Of a stretch of DNA of 64,000 nucleotides, positions 52,985 through 62,667 are shown piece by piece (the stretch's first letter is position 1; the number at the start of each line of letters is the position of its first letter). This DNA comes from Flavobacterium beibuense F44-8 (GTDB lineage Bacteria; Bacteroidota; Bacteroidia; Flavobacteriales; Flavobacteriaceae), in NCBI RefSeq assembly GCF_000769915.1, contig NZ_JRLV01000019.1, positions 51,297-115,296 of the forward strand, given 5' to 3'. Made by a program: the position numbers and the translations under genes. Under the pieces are notes generated by a model, which saw nothing but the letters and a program-made list of their open reading frames with translations, ran no database searches and was not told the DNA's origin.

Positions 52985-54748
52985 TTATTTAATGATAAGC
53001 TTTTTAGTATCAGTATAGTTACCTGCCTGTACCTTTACAAGGTATAAACCTGAGTTAAGTGCAGAAAGATTTATTTGTTGTGGCTGTCCGTTTGTAATAA
53101 CTGTATTGTAAACCATGCTTCCTGTAATTGAATATACAGTTATGTTTGCCTGGTTTGCATCAGTGTTTTGAGTACTGAAGTTTACTGTTACATTCTTGTC
53201 TGAAGACGGGTTAGGGTATAGGCTAAAGTTTGTTGTTGATAAGTTAAAATCATCATTACCCAGAAGGTTTGTAAACATAACGTTATCAATAAAAGCTGCA
53301 TGGTGAGCGGTATCTGCATTTACCATGAATACCAGGTGTTTTTGCTCATCAAAGCTTCCCTGAGCAAATTCTACAGTATAGTTTTGGTTTTCTTCTGTAA
53401 GAGCTATTGGTTCACCTAATGCTGTGAAAGTTTCAGTATCAGCAGGATTTGTCATAGTACCCAACTGAACGGTTACGTTACCAGCACCTTCTTTATACGA
53501 ATCAAAAGTTACCCCATATGCATCTTGTGTTGCTACTATTGACGGACTAATAAGGTATCCCGGTGAGTTAGTAGACATCATGCTGTAGTAAGTAACAAAT
53601 TTGTTTTCTGTTTCCTCATCCTGATCGATGTAAACAAAAGTACCATCAGTTAAGCTGCTCCAGCAGTTTTGTGGAAACGAAGCTGTAGGACCGGCTACTA
53701 TAAAATCTTCAAAGCCTTCTTCTAATCCTGCCTGTGCTTCACAGTTTATTTCCCATTTTACATTATCAAGAATTGCAGCGTTGTGAACAGCATCTGCCAT
53801 AAACTGGAATGCGATATAAGTATCTTCTGTAGCATTGATTACAATGTCACTGTAAGTCGTTACATCTGCTGATAGTGTAATAACATCTCCAAAGGCAGTA
53901 AAGGTTTCTGCATCTGCCGGATCTGTCATTGTGCCTATCTGTACAGTCACATTAGCCTCAGTTAGTTTAGCTGCGTCAAACGATAGTTTATGGTTTCCGT
54001 CAATTGTAGAAATTGCAGGTGTTATTAAATAACCAGCTTCATTTATCGACATCCCTGTGTAAAAAGTTGCTGCTATTTCACCTTCCTCACCATCAAGATA
54101 AACCATGGTGTTGGTTGTTAGTTTTGACCAACAGTTTTGAGGGAAATCTGTTGCAGCACCTGTTATTACAAATTCATTAAAGTTTTCGTCTAAAGTATCA
54201 GCAGCTTCACAGGTACTTGGGATTTCACTCCATACTACATTGTCTATAAAAGCAGCATTGTGTGCTGTATCACCACTTATTTTGAAAGCAATATAAGTGC
54301 CTTCGGCTGCAGTTATAGCTATATTGCTGTGAGTAGTATAATCATCTGTAACTGTAATTGGTTCGCCAAAGGCTACAAATGTATCAGCGTCGGTATTGTC
54401 TGTTAATGTTCCCAATTGTATGGTAACGGTTCCAGGAGCAGGTGGAGGTCCCATAACTATTCTTTGAGTATCAAAAGATAGTTCATAGTTACCATTTAAG
54501 GTGTTAAGCTCAGGTGTAATAAGGTATGCATCAGTATCTACAAAAGTTGATGCATAAAAAGTTACAAAGTTTTCGCCTTCTTCACCATCTATATATACCA
54601 TTGGTCCGTCTGTAATGGCTGACCAGCAGTTTTGCGGTAAATTTTCGAATGTATTGAAGTTTTCAGATAATGTTGCGGTTGGATCGCATTGTGCATTTGC
54701 CATTATTGATGCACACACTAAAGATGCAGTGAGTAATAATTGTTTCAT
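52985..54748 (-). CDS. T9SS-exported protein with three choice-of-anchor-J-like repeats
   Basis: 587 residues. Signal peptide MKQLLLTASLVCASIMANAQ. Three repeats of about 160 residues follow (near 20-172, 178-335 and 337-497), each with PQNCWS, a VYIDGEEGE-type phrase, YLI[TS]P and a DTAHNAAFIDNV-like end, as in choice-of-anchor J or MAM-like beta-sandwich domains. The C-terminus is a type A sorting domain (NFSLYPNPSSDKNVTVNF ... KKLIIK) for the type IX secretion system. Likely a cell-surface or secreted adhesin or glycan-binding protein; no enzyme motif is visible. A promoter (54782-54789) lies upstream. Confidence 0.88.
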   Translation of the reverse strand: MKQLLLTASLVCASIMANAQCDPTATLSENFNTFENLPQNCWSAITDGPMVYIDGEEGENFVTFYASTFVDTDAYLITPELNTLNGNYELSFDTQRIVMGPPPAPGTVTIQLGTLTDNTDADTFVAFGEPITVTDDYTTHSNIAITAAEGTYIAFKISGDTAHNAAFIDNVVWSEIPSTCEAADTLDENFNEFVITGAATDFPQNCWSKLTTNTMVYLDGEEGEIAATFYTGMSINEAGYLITPAISTIDGNHKLSFDAAKLTEANVTVQIGTMTDPADAETFTAFGDVITLSADVTTYSDIVINATEDTYIAFQFMADAVHNAAILDNVKWEINCEAQAGLEEGFEDFIVAGPTASFPQNCWSSLTDGTFVYIDQDEETENKFVTYYSMMSTNSPGYLISPSIVATQDAYGVTFDSYKEGAGNVTVQLGTMTNPADTETFTALGEPIALTEENQNYTVEFAQGSFDEQKHLVFMVNADTAHHAAFIDNVMFTNLLGNDDFNLSTTNFSLYPNPSSDKNVTVNFSTQNTDANQANITVYSITGSMVYNTVITNGQPQQINLSALNSGLYLVKVQAGNYTDTKKLIIK

Positions 54749-54781
54749 ATCTTTTATTTAGATTTATTTAAAATAATGACA

Positions 54782-54789
54782 CAAATATA
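54782..54789 (-). promoter_or_regulatory. -7 element of the T9SS repeat gene
   Basis: On the minus strand TATATTTG (plus-strand CAAATATA) matches TAnnTTTG and sits 33 bases before the ATG at 54748. Confidence 0.5.
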
Positions 54790-54825
54790 TTGTTTTTATT
54801 TAAACCTATTCTAAATAGTGTAAAA

Positions 54826-54854
54826 AAATTAAGCCCGAATTTATTTTCGGGCTT
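54826..54854 (-). terminator. Terminator of the dienoyl-CoA reductase-like gene
   Basis: AAGCCCGAA and TTCGGGCTT pair around TTTATT. On the minus strand AATTTTTTT follows. It lies about 25 bases after the leftward stop at 54880. Confidence 0.88.
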
Positions 54855-54879
54855 TGTTGTTTTTTATATAGTAATGTAA

Positions 54880-55761
54880 TTATTTGTTTTTCTTTGCTTT
54901 AATCATGGCTTCAAGCATATCCCACATTTCTTCGGGGATTGCTTCAAGAAGGTTAAACTGTCCGGCACCTTTTAACCATTCGCCACCATCTATAGTAATT
55001 ACTTCGCCGTTTACATAGGCAGAATAGTCAGAAACCAGATAGGCAGCAAGGTTTGCCAGTTCCTGATGGTCTCCCACGCGTTTAAGCGGAACTTTCTTAG
55101 CTAAATCGAATTTTTCTTTTAAATCACCAGGCAGTAATCTGTCCCAGGCACCTTTTGTAGGGAATGGACCAGGTGCTATGGCATTGCTTCTAATGCCATA
55201 TTTTGCCCACTCTACAGCCAGACTTCGGGTCATGGCTAATACACCTGCTTTTGCCGTGGCACTTGGTACTACGTAAGCAGATCCTGTCCATGCATAGGTG
55301 GTTACTATATTAAGTATTGTTGTGTTTTCCTGTTTAGTGTCTATCCAGTGTTTACCAAAGGCTAATGTGCAGTTTTTAGAGCCTTTAAGAACAATATCTA
55401 TAATGGTATCAAATGCGTTTGCCGATAGCCTTTCGGTAGGAGAGATAAAGTTGCCGGCAGCATTGTTAAGCAGTACATCTACTTTACCATACTCTTTTAA
55501 AACAACCTGAAGCATATTTTCAACCTCTTCATAATGGCGAACGTCACATTGTACAGCAAGACATTTGCCACCGGTTTCCTGCTCCAGTTCTTTAGCTGTG
55601 TTTTGTAGTTTTTCTAAATCTCTTGATGTAATGGCGACTTTTGCACCCAGTTCCAAAAAATATTTGGTCATGGATTTACCAAGGCCACTACCTCCACCTG
55701 TAACAACAACAACCTTACTCTCAAGCGCGTTGTCACGAAGCATTTTATTAGTATAGTTCAT
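54880..55761 (-). CDS. SDR oxidoreductase, 2,4-dienoyl-CoA reductase-like
   Basis: 293 residues. Rossmann NAD(P) motif VTGGGSGLGKSMTKYF (20-35), NNAAGNFISPTERL near 98-111, catalytic region VTTYAWTGSAYVVPSATAKA and GPFPTKGAWDRLLPG. The phrases from VTTYAWTG to AKAGVLAMTRSLAVEWAKYG strongly recall mitochondrial and peroxisomal 2,4-dienoyl-CoA reductases, in which Tyr, Ser and Lys of this segment act. Role: removing double bonds during unsaturated fatty acid breakdown. It lacks the flavin and iron-sulfur domains of bacterial FadH. It is not in an operon with other beta-oxidation genes here. Confidence 0.88.
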   Translation of the reverse strand: MNYTNKMLRDNALESKVVVVTGGGSGLGKSMTKYFLELGAKVAITSRDLEKLQNTAKELEQETGGKCLAVQCDVRHYEEVENMLQVVLKEYGKVDVLLNNAAGNFISPTERLSANAFDTIIDIVLKGSKNCTLAFGKHWIDTKQENTTILNIVTTYAWTGSAYVVPSATAKAGVLAMTRSLAVEWAKYGIRSNAIAPGPFPTKGAWDRLLPGDLKEKFDLAKKVPLKRVGDHQELANLAAYLVSDYSAYVNGEVITIDGGEWLKGAGQFNLLEAIPEEMWDMLEAMIKAKKNK

Positions 55762-55837
55762 AATTTAATTCTGAATTAGTTTTTTACCAAGTTACAAATT
55801 ATTTGGCTTGGATAAATTTTTTATGCATGCATATTAA

Positions 55838-55872
55838 AAAATAAAAGGGATAAAACCAATAGCTTATCCCTT
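55838..55872 (-). terminator. Terminator of aqpZ
   Basis: AAGGGATAA and TTATCCCTT pair around AACCAATAGC; on the minus strand TTATTTTTT follows. It lies about 25 bases after the aqpZ stop (55895). Confidence 0.85.
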
Positions 55873-55894
55873 AAGTGTTTACTAATGTTATTTT

Positions 55895-56584
55895 TTATTC
55901 ATTTTTCCCAAAGAAACCTTTATAAACCAGTCCGGCGAGTACAGCTCCAATTATTGGGGCTACCCAAAATACCCATAACTGACTCAATGCCCATGTATCG
56001 GCAAAAAATACCTGACTTGTACTCCTTGCAGGGTTTACCGATGTATTGCTTACCGGTATGCTAATAAGGTGGATGAGGGTTAACCCGAGCCCTATGGCTA
56101 TTGGGGCAAGTCCTTTAGGTGCCCTTTCGTCTGTAGAGCCTAAAATAATAATGAGGAACATAAATGTCATTACTATTTCACACAGTATTACGACCTGCAT
56201 ACTGTAACCGCCGGGGGAATGTTCGCCATAGCCGTTTGCGGCAAAACCACCGGCTACAAAGCCTTCTTTGCCCGATGCTATAGTGTATAAAACATAAGCG
56301 GCAAGTATGCCTCCCAATACCTGTGAAATAATGTAGGGGATAAGTTCTTTCTTGTCAAACCTGCCGCTTATCCATAAGCCTACAGATACTGCAGGGTTTA
56401 AATGACAGCCGGATATATGACCAATGGCGAAAGCCATAGTTAAAACAGTGAGACCAAAGGCAAGGGCAACGCCCATAAAACCTATTCCGTGTTCGGGGAA
56501 AGAGCAGGCAAGTATGGCGCTTCCGCAACCGCCCAGTACAAGCCAGAATGTACCAATGAATTCTGCGATTAATTTTTTTGTCAT
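55895..56584 (-). CDS. aqpZ: Aquaporin Z
   Basis: 229 residues, six membrane helices. Both pore motifs are present: [11 protein letters not shown] near residue 61 and [12 protein letters not shown] near 182. The aromatic/arginine filter looks water-specific: His in the fifth helix ([10 protein letters not shown]) and the Arg after the second NPA. Passive water channel in the inner membrane. Flanked by the SDR gene on the left and, divergently, the response regulator. Confidence 0.93.
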   Translation of the reverse strand: MTKKLIAEFIGTFWLVLGGCGSAILACSFPEHGIGFMGVALAFGLTVLTMAFAIGHISGCHLNPAVSVGLWISGRFDKKELIPYIISQVLGGILAAYVLYTIASGKEGFVAGGFAANGYGEHSPGGYSMQVVILCEIVMTFMFLIIILGSTDERAPKGLAPIAIGLGLTLIHLISIPVSNTSVNPARSTSQVFFADTWALSQLWVFWVAPIIGAVLAGLVYKGFFGKNE

Positions 56585-56896
56585 AATTTATTGATTTAGG
56601 TGATTAATATTATGAGCTAAAAAAAATAGAATCTTTTTACAGTTGGTTTTTGGAGATTATTGTCTTAATAATGAACTGTATGGCTTTGAAAAAAATGAAG
56701 GTTTGTTTTTGATGATTTAGGTTAAATTTAGTTTAAAACTTATCAATATTGTACAATCTGTAAGATTACTTTAACATATTTTAGTTAAAAATTTACTAAA
56801 AACTAAATTGTCTGATTTTCTTTTTATGATTTTTTTTGATTTTTTAAGTACTTTTATCAAACAAAGTTATATCCCCACCGTATAACGAAAAATAGT
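56585..56896. other. 312-base gene-free region between aqpZ and the response regulator
   Basis: Very A/T-rich, divergent promoter space. It holds ATTGTACAAT, a 10-base palindrome at 56748-56757, several TTTAGTT-like repeats, and TCCCCACCG at 56869. No TAnnTTTG promoter with good spacing and no open frame of note were seen. Confidence 0.6.
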
Positions 56897-57526
56897 ATGA
56901 ATATATTGATAGCCGATGACCACAGTGTTGTAAGGCAGGGTGTAGCATTGATTTTGAGAGAAGCGTTCAAGACCATTGAAATATATCACGCAGACAGTTT
57001 TCAGGAAGTTGTAGTAAAATTGAAGAAGCAATCTGTTAATTTACTTCTTCTTGATATTAATTTGCCCGGCGGCAACAGTGTTGGAATGATTAGCAGGGTA
57101 AAGGATTTGCAGCCTGCTACAAAAATTTTGATGTTCTCAGCTTTTGATGAAGAACAATATGCTTTAAGATACCTGCATGCAGGAGTTGATGGCTATTTGA
57201 ATAAGCTTAGCTCTGAAGAAAAAATAATAGAGGCCGTAACCGAGATATTACAGGGCGGAAGATACTTTAGTAATAAAGTAAAGGAACGCATTTTTGAAAA
57301 TGTAATCAATAAAATACCCGATAATCCTTTAGACAGCCTTTCTAACAGGGAGCTTGAAATTGCAGATTTACTGGCAAGGGGAGAGGGTAACCTTGAAATA
57401 GCTAACAGGCTGGATATTAAAATGTCTACAGTGAGTACCTATAAAAGCCGAATATTTGATAAACTGGGTGTTACAAATGTTGTATCGCTGGTAGAGAAGT
57501 TTAAAATGTATCGGGAGCAAAGCTAA
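56897..57526 (+). CDS. LuxR/NarL-type response regulator
   Basis: 209 residues. Receiver domain (1-120) with acidic pair DD at 7-8, phosphorylation site D53 in LLLLDINLPGG and K near 104 (YLNKLSSEE). C-terminal LuxR helix-turn-helix (about 148-205): LSNRELEIADLLARGEGNLE, MSTVSTYKSRIFDKLGV. A DNA-binding output of a two-component system. The kinase gene on the other strand ends overlapping its stop by four bases (57523-57526), so they are convergent and probably partners. Confidence 0.94.
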   Translation: MNILIADDHSVVRQGVALILREAFKTIEIYHADSFQEVVVKLKKQSVNLLLLDINLPGGNSVGMISRVKDLQPATKILMFSAFDEEQYALRYLHAGVDGYLNKLSSEEKIIEAVTEILQGGRYFSNKVKERIFENVINKIPDNPLDSLSNRELEIADLLARGEGNLEIANRLDIKMSTVSTYKSRIFDKLGVTNVVSLVEKFKMYREQS

Positions 57527-60500
57527 ACTGTAAACTTTATTGTAATACTTGTTCCGCCTTTTTGGGTGCGTGTAATGTTTATTTTTCCTTCTAAAATATG
57601 AACAAGCTCTGCAACCATTGGTAGTCCCATTCCTTTAGTTGAGCTTTCTTCCTGCATAAAATTACCCTGAAGTATTTTATTGTAGTATTCAAGTTCCTTA
57701 TCGGTCATACCTTTTCCTGTATCTTCAATAGATAGGGTTAATCCGTCTTTTTCTGTAACCGAACTTATTATGACCGATCCGTCTGTTGTGTTTTTTGTGG
57801 CATTATCGATAAGATTATGCAATATAATGGATAACAGATGTCGATTTATGGTAGTTGTAAAGTATTGGGGTATCTTATTATGGATATATGTTTTTTGGGC
57901 AAGTGCTATATTCCTGAAAAAGTCTTTTTTCTCTTCGGCCAGTTGATATAAGGAGTAAGGTGTCGACTCATCGTTATTAATGTTTGTCTCCTTTGCATAT
58001 TCTAAAAAGTTATCTACAAAATGGTACAGCTGAAATGATGAGGTGTATATAGACTGGAGATTCTCTTTTAAACTATCCTGATTAGTATCTATATTATTAT
58101 ACAGGTACCTGCCGGTTATGGAAAGGAACTTAAGCGGACTCTTGATATCATGAGTTATAGACTTGATAAGTTTTTTATGGTTATCAATTTGTTTACTCAG
58201 GTCATCTTTTGTTCTTCTTAGTGTTAGTATAGTTTCCTGCAGTTGTGAAGTTTGCAGTATAACTTTGCTTTCCAGTACAGTGTTTTTGTAGCGTATGTAC
58301 TTTATACGTAGTTTAATGAAAAGTAGTACTAGCAGGATTCCAACTATTAGGATGAATAACTGAAACCAGGTTGTTTGCCAAAAAGCCGGTTTTATGGAGA
58401 ATGCTACATTTTTATAAGTCCATTTTGAGCCGAATCCGGTTAATTTTCTGGTTTTTAGAATGTACTCTCCCGGAGGTAAGGTTGAGAAAGATATTGTTTT
58501 TTCGGTGAGTACAGTCCATTGCTGATTTACCGGGCCTTCCAGCATAAACTCAATGTTTTCATTATATGGCTCGCCAAAGTAAGGACTGTTTACTATAAAG
58601 TTTAATCGTCCAAAATTTCGGTCAAGCTCAAATGTTTCACAGGTATGAATTGTTTTATCATCTACTACAATCTCATCAATATACAAAGGGTTTTTTGGTA
58701 CAATAGGGGATATATCATCCGGATTGAAAAAAACGATACCTTCCATAGAAGGGAAATATATTGTTTGATTTTTAAGGTATACACCACAAGGCTGGCATCC
58801 GCCATTAAACTCATTATTAGGGAAGCCTGAGTTTTTATTGTAACTATGATAATATATACCGGCAGATTCTTTTGCGGCATAGTTTAACAAGTCCTGCTTC
58901 TTAATCTGGAATATGCCTTTGTTTGTGGTAATCCAGAAAAAGCCGTTGTTGTCTTCTATTATACAGTGACTGGTTAACAGGTATTGGTTTTTATCCGGAG
59001 GGAACTGGGTGGTTTTATTATGCTTATAAAGGAAGAAGCCTTTGCCGTAACTAGAGGCCCATACTTCTCCTGTAGGCTCTACGTATAGTGATCGTACATT
59101 GCAACTCGGGAAATCAGGTATTTTATAACATTTTTTACTTTTTATATCATATTTGCTTAGTCCTTTCCATGTTCCTGTCCATATTGTGGTGTTATTTGGT
59201 ACGCTAATGGATGCGGCAGCTTCTTTAACTCTCAGGAAAGCAGTAGGGCGGCAATGCCTGTCTTTAGGGTCTATATAGTAAATATATCCACCCTTTGCGT
59301 TAGGCTTATTTAATGTTCCAAACCATATTTTTCCGTCAGGAGCCTTAGTCATTGCTGTAATGCTTACTTCAAGTTCCCATTTGTCAAAAGATTTATAATC
59401 AGAATCTTTTTTAAAACGATACAGTATCTTGCTGTGTTTAGTCCAAACGTCTCCATGATTATCAACTACCATCATGTACTTGTCTGAGTAGCCAGCCATA
59501 TCGGTAATTTCTTTATAACCTTTTGAAGTAAATATTTCCCCGGTACTGCTTAAAATTTTGTTTTGCCCAATATCCGAAAGGGCATAGTACACACCATCTG
59601 TGCCTATAGTATGAGGAAATAAGGGTATGATATGGTTAAAGCCTACCTTTCTTACTTCAAGTAATCCTTTATTAGCACTTCCCAGATATAGCTTTTTAGA
59701 GAACTCATCATATAAAAAGGATATAATGTTGTTATGAGGTACATCAAAGTCTTCTGAAACCAAAACGGTTTCTATTAAGTTATTATGGGGTTTTAAATAA
59801 TAGAGTTTTTTTTGGGTGTAAATAAACGATTGCCTGGCAGCATTGTTAGTAAATATAAAATAAGGAGAGGAAAACTTCCTGTCGTATTCTACAGACTTGG
59901 TCTTTAAATTTGAATCAAAAACAATGGCTTTATTGTCTTTAGTGTTCAGGTAAAGTGATGAGTTAATTATATAAAACTGAGAATTAACGGGGTATTTGTA
60001 GGCAATCTCTACAGCTGTATTTGCTTGTTTGTTGTACAGTTTTATACTATCGTTACCTATTATGTATAAATTTTGGTTAGCCTGAATGTCTATGTATTCA
60101 CTGTCTTCTATAAACGATAATGATGATACAGGGTTGTGATTGCTTTCAATTATTTCTTTAACTGATTTATAAGGCTCAGATATTCTTTTGTTGAGGTTTT
60201 TTATTTTTCTGTTGTTTATCAGTAAGAACTGATGGCTTTCATTTAATAAGTAAATACTATCGTTTTCGGGAATACCGCTAAAAAGGCGCATCCTGTTTGA
60301 TATAAGCCCGTGAATATTTTCAGAATTGTAAATGTCAAATGTTTGTCCGTCATATCGTGCTATACCATTCTCTGTAGATAGCCATATATAGCCGTATTTA
60401 TCTTTTACTATAGAGTTAACCGTATTTTGGGGTAGGTTGTTACTATCGGCTGAATACCAGGTGTGCAGGAACTTTTCCTGCGCACTAATAGTATTACAGC

Positions 60501-60543
60501 CAACGCAAAGCAGTAATAGGATAAAAGATTGAAAATAATTCAT
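57523..60543 (-). CDS. Sensor histidine kinase with two-component regulator propeller
   Basis: 1006 residues. Signal peptide (to about ISAQ, residue 22). Periplasmic Reg_prop beta-propeller repeats (about 30-640), typified by NTVNSIVKDKYGYIWLSTEN and FFWITTNKGIFQI, then a Y_Y_Y-type domain (about 640-725), one membrane helix (TTWFQLFILIVGILLVLLFI, about 730-750), coiled coil, HisKA with H798 in ITHDIKSPLKFL, and HATPase with NLIDNATKNTTDG, IEDTGKGM and KGMGLPMVAELV. Unlike the large hybrid kinases of Bacteroidetes, it has no receiver or AraC domain; the response regulator is the separate convergent gene. Ligand unknown. Confidence 0.93.
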   Translation of the reverse strand: MNYFQSFILLLLCVGCNTISAQEKFLHTWYSADSNNLPQNTVNSIVKDKYGYIWLSTENGIARYDGQTFDIYNSENIHGLISNRMRLFSGIPENDSIYLLNESHQFLLINNRKIKNLNKRISEPYKSVKEIIESNHNPVSSLSFIEDSEYIDIQANQNLYIIGNDSIKLYNKQANTAVEIAYKYPVNSQFYIINSSLYLNTKDNKAIVFDSNLKTKSVEYDRKFSSPYFIFTNNAARQSFIYTQKKLYYLKPHNNLIETVLVSEDFDVPHNNIISFLYDEFSKKLYLGSANKGLLEVRKVGFNHIIPLFPHTIGTDGVYYALSDIGQNKILSSTGEIFTSKGYKEITDMAGYSDKYMMVVDNHGDVWTKHSKILYRFKKDSDYKSFDKWELEVSITAMTKAPDGKIWFGTLNKPNAKGGYIYYIDPKDRHCRPTAFLRVKEAAASISVPNNTTIWTGTWKGLSKYDIKSKKCYKIPDFPSCNVRSLYVEPTGEVWASSYGKGFFLYKHNKTTQFPPDKNQYLLTSHCIIEDNNGFFWITTNKGIFQIKKQDLLNYAAKESAGIYYHSYNKNSGFPNNEFNGGCQPCGVYLKNQTIYFPSMEGIVFFNPDDISPIVPKNPLYIDEIVVDDKTIHTCETFELDRNFGRLNFIVNSPYFGEPYNENIEFMLEGPVNQQWTVLTEKTISFSTLPPGEYILKTRKLTGFGSKWTYKNVAFSIKPAFWQTTWFQLFILIVGILLVLLFIKLRIKYIRYKNTVLESKVILQTSQLQETILTLRRTKDDLSKQIDNHKKLIKSITHDIKSPLKFLSITGRYLYNNIDTNQDSLKENLQSIYTSSFQLYHFVDNFLEYAKETNINNDESTPYSLYQLAEEKKDFFRNIALAQKTYIHNKIPQYFTTTINRHLLSIILHNLIDNATKNTTDGSVIISSVTEKDGLTLSIEDTGKGMTDKELEYYNKILQGNFMQEESSTKGMGLPMVAELVHILEGKINITRTQKGGTSITIKFTV

Positions 60544-60576
60544 TTTGGGGGCTATGAATTTAACTTATAAATCAAC

Positions 60577-60584
60577 CAAATTTA
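60577..60584 (-). promoter_or_regulatory. -7 element of the sensor kinase gene
   Basis: On the minus strand TAAATTTG (plus-strand CAAATTTA) matches TAnnTTTG, 33 bases before the ATG at 60543. TTG occurs 15 bases upstream, slightly close for a -33. Confidence 0.5.
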
Positions 60585-60611
60585 TTGTATGTTTTTGATC
60601 AATTCCTAGTT

Positions 60612-60629
60612 TGTAGAAATAATTCTACA
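60612..60629. promoter_or_regulatory. Inverted repeat in the divergent regulator promoter region
   Basis: TGTAGAA and TTCTACA are perfect arms around ATAA. It lies just upstream of the kinase promoter's -33 region, where a dimeric regulator could bind; the LuxR-type or AraC-type neighbour is a candidate. Confidence 0.4.
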
Positions 60630-60672
60630 CAACTAAAAATATAATTTTATGCAATGATATAAATTTAATACA

Positions 60673-60680
60673 TAGATTTG
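60673..60680 (+). promoter_or_regulatory. Rightward -7-like element
   Basis: TAGATTTG fits TAnnTTTG. It lacks a good -33 and is 311 bases before the AraC-type ATG. Confidence 0.35.
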
Positions 60681-60991
60681 CAACGCCCCATTAAATAAAA
60701 ATACAACTAAAATTAATTTACTAATGCTATGTTTTTAAAATCCCCCCAAAAAGTTTTAAAGGCATTTAATTACAATAATGCTCATCAATCTGATAACAAA
60801 CTTTACAAAACAGAAGTAGATTAGTTTTTGCCTGATTTATTCATGATTTCTCCTTGGTTTAATCACTATGGGGTATTGTCGTGTATTTATTTCGGGAGAA
60901 TTTTGATTATGTAACTGATTTTTTAACTGAATTGTATAAGATAAGCAGAGTAATCTTTTAACTGCATACGTGCACAAAATGATTATTTGTT

Positions 60992-62191
60992 ATGATTGAA
61001 TTAGTATTAATTGGCCTGCTCGTTCTTACGGCAGCTACACTTTATATTGCATCGCAAATAAAGTCAGTTTTATTATTCGACAGGATATGTAATGCCTTTT
61101 TGGTATTTGCATCACTACAGGCATTATTTGCCCTAGTTAGTATATATGCCGGTGGTAATTATACCTTCATGGCAATACCTTTCTTTTTGGCATATGGTCC
61201 GTTTAAGTATTATGCTGTAAACTCACGTATTAATAATCAGTTTTCAAGGAAATCGGTTTATGTTCATTTTATCCCGTCTTTTATTTTTTGTTTTGCTTAT
61301 CTCATTGTAAACGAATTTAGTTTCCTAAATGCATATTTGCCGGTATATAACAACATAATGTTTCTTTCGGTTTTTGTATCGATGACATCTTATTCTGTTT
61401 GGGCACTTTTATATGGTAAAGCTAAAAACGAACGTGACAATGATCCTTTGGCTCGTAAACTTTTAAGTTTTTCATCAGCTCTTGTTATACTTGTGAGTAT
61501 TGTTTCTTCAGTTTATCTCATTAAAGAGTTTTTAAATACGGGCAAAGTGAACCCTGTAATTTTTAGTTCAATTTTCTATACACTGGCTTTATTTTTAGTA
61601 GCAGTCGCATTTAGGTATAAGGTGTATAGTTTTATTGCTTTTATGCGATCGGTAAATGAAGAGTTTGATCAGGAAGAAATAAAAGAAGAAGATAAATTAT
61701 CTGAAAATTTAAGTTTACAAACTGAAAATATGCCTGCTAACGCAATGGATGTTAATAACGAGAATGATGATTTACATAATAACGAAGATGTTATTTCCCT
61801 GAAAACGTCTCCTCAAAAATATGCTAAGTCGGCACTTAATGAAAACATGTTTGAAGTATATGAGGAAAAGCTACAGCATTTTTTTAAGGATGAAAAAGTT
61901 TTTCTGGATAATGATATGTCTCTGGAAGTACTGGCAGAGAAAATGAAACTTTCTAAGCACCATCTTACTCAGCTCTTTAATGTTTATATAGGAGAAAATT
62001 TTAATCAGTATATTAATAAATACCGTATTAGCTATTCATGTGAGTTGCTTCAGGGTAATGAAGGTGAGATGACAATGGAAGAAGTTGCTTTTGAGAGTGG
62101 TTTTAATTCGAAAGTTTCTTTCAACAGACATTTTAAAAATATTATGGGGTGTACTCCGTCAGACTATACTAAGAAGGAAGGAGTAGCATAA
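60992..62191 (+). CDS. Membrane-bound AraC-family transcriptional regulator
   Basis: 399 residues. The N-terminal half has about seven membrane helices (residues 1-215: MIELVLIGLLVLTAATLYIA, FMAIPFFLAYGPFKYYAV, and so on) in the style of 7TM sensors; an acidic, Asn-rich linker (about 225-275) follows; the C-terminal AraC HTH (about 295-395) has SLEVLAEKMKLSKHHLTQLF, and MTMEEVAFESGFNSKVSFNR with the typical CTPSDYTKK end. The membrane domain probably senses a signal; the DNA-binding end acts from the membrane. Likely target: the repeat protein gene beginning at 63135, by position only. Confidence 0.92.
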   Translation: MIELVLIGLLVLTAATLYIASQIKSVLLFDRICNAFLVFASLQALFALVSIYAGGNYTFMAIPFFLAYGPFKYYAVNSRINNQFSRKSVYVHFIPSFIFCFAYLIVNEFSFLNAYLPVYNNIMFLSVFVSMTSYSVWALLYGKAKNERDNDPLARKLLSFSSALVILVSIVSSVYLIKEFLNTGKVNPVIFSSIFYTLALFLVAVAFRYKVYSFIAFMRSVNEEFDQEEIKEEDKLSENLSLQTENMPANAMDVNNENDDLHNNEDVISLKTSPQKYAKSALNENMFEVYEEKLQHFFKDEKVFLDNDMSLEVLAEKMKLSKHHLTQLFNVYIGENFNQYINKYRISYSCELLQGNEGEMTMEEVAFESGFNSKVSFNRHFKNIMGCTPSDYTKKEGVA

Positions 62192-62313
62192 CATTATAGT
62201 GTTTAAATTTAAGATACTCTATTATATATAGTTTTTGATAATTAAATAGCATGTACACAAGTGCTAGTATAACTTTAAGAACCACCCAATACCAATCTAT
62301 ATACTATCTCTAG

Positions 62314-62347
62314 GCCGGACCTTATATTTAAGGTTCGGCTTTTTTTT
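62314..62347 (+). terminator. Terminator of the AraC-type gene
   Basis: GCCGGACCTTA and TAAGGTTCGGC (one G-U pair) form an 11-base stem around TATT, followed by eight T. It lies about 120 bases after the stop. Confidence 0.9.
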
Positions 62348-62667
62348 GTGATTAAACTTTTAAGGTTTGTAAAGTCTCTTAGGTTGCTTTTTTGCCTGTA
62401 TGTGGTTTTTAACGTTACTGGTTTTGTTATTATCTCCTGTCAAATCAAATCAAAATTTATGAGCTGCTTATTTTTTGGTTACTTGTGTGAGTGATTTTTG
62501 TTGTTCTTTTTCGATTATTTTTTGTTTTTAAAAACTTCATTGATCGTTTGTTTTGTGGAAAAAACACACTCTCTCAAAGGGAAAATAATAATTGTTTTGT
62601 AAATATCATAGTTGTTTCAGTATTAAACCGTAATTAAACCATGAATTCTATGTTTTGTCTATGTTCA

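Larger units (their letters stand above)
60544..60991. other. 448-base gene-free region between the kinase and the AraC-type gene
   Basis: Divergent promoter space. It contains a leftward -7 element at 60577-60584, an inverted repeat at 60612-60629, a rightward TAGATTTG at 60673-60680 and a CCCCCAAAAAGT at 60743-60754. No coding frame of note. The rightward element is 300 bases from the AraC-type ATG, so a long leader is implied if it is used. Confidence 0.6.

Noticed and set aside
56748..56757. ATTGTACAAT palindrome upstream of the response regulator
   Set aside because: Ten-base A/T-rich palindromes are common by chance in such DNA; recorded only in the region note.
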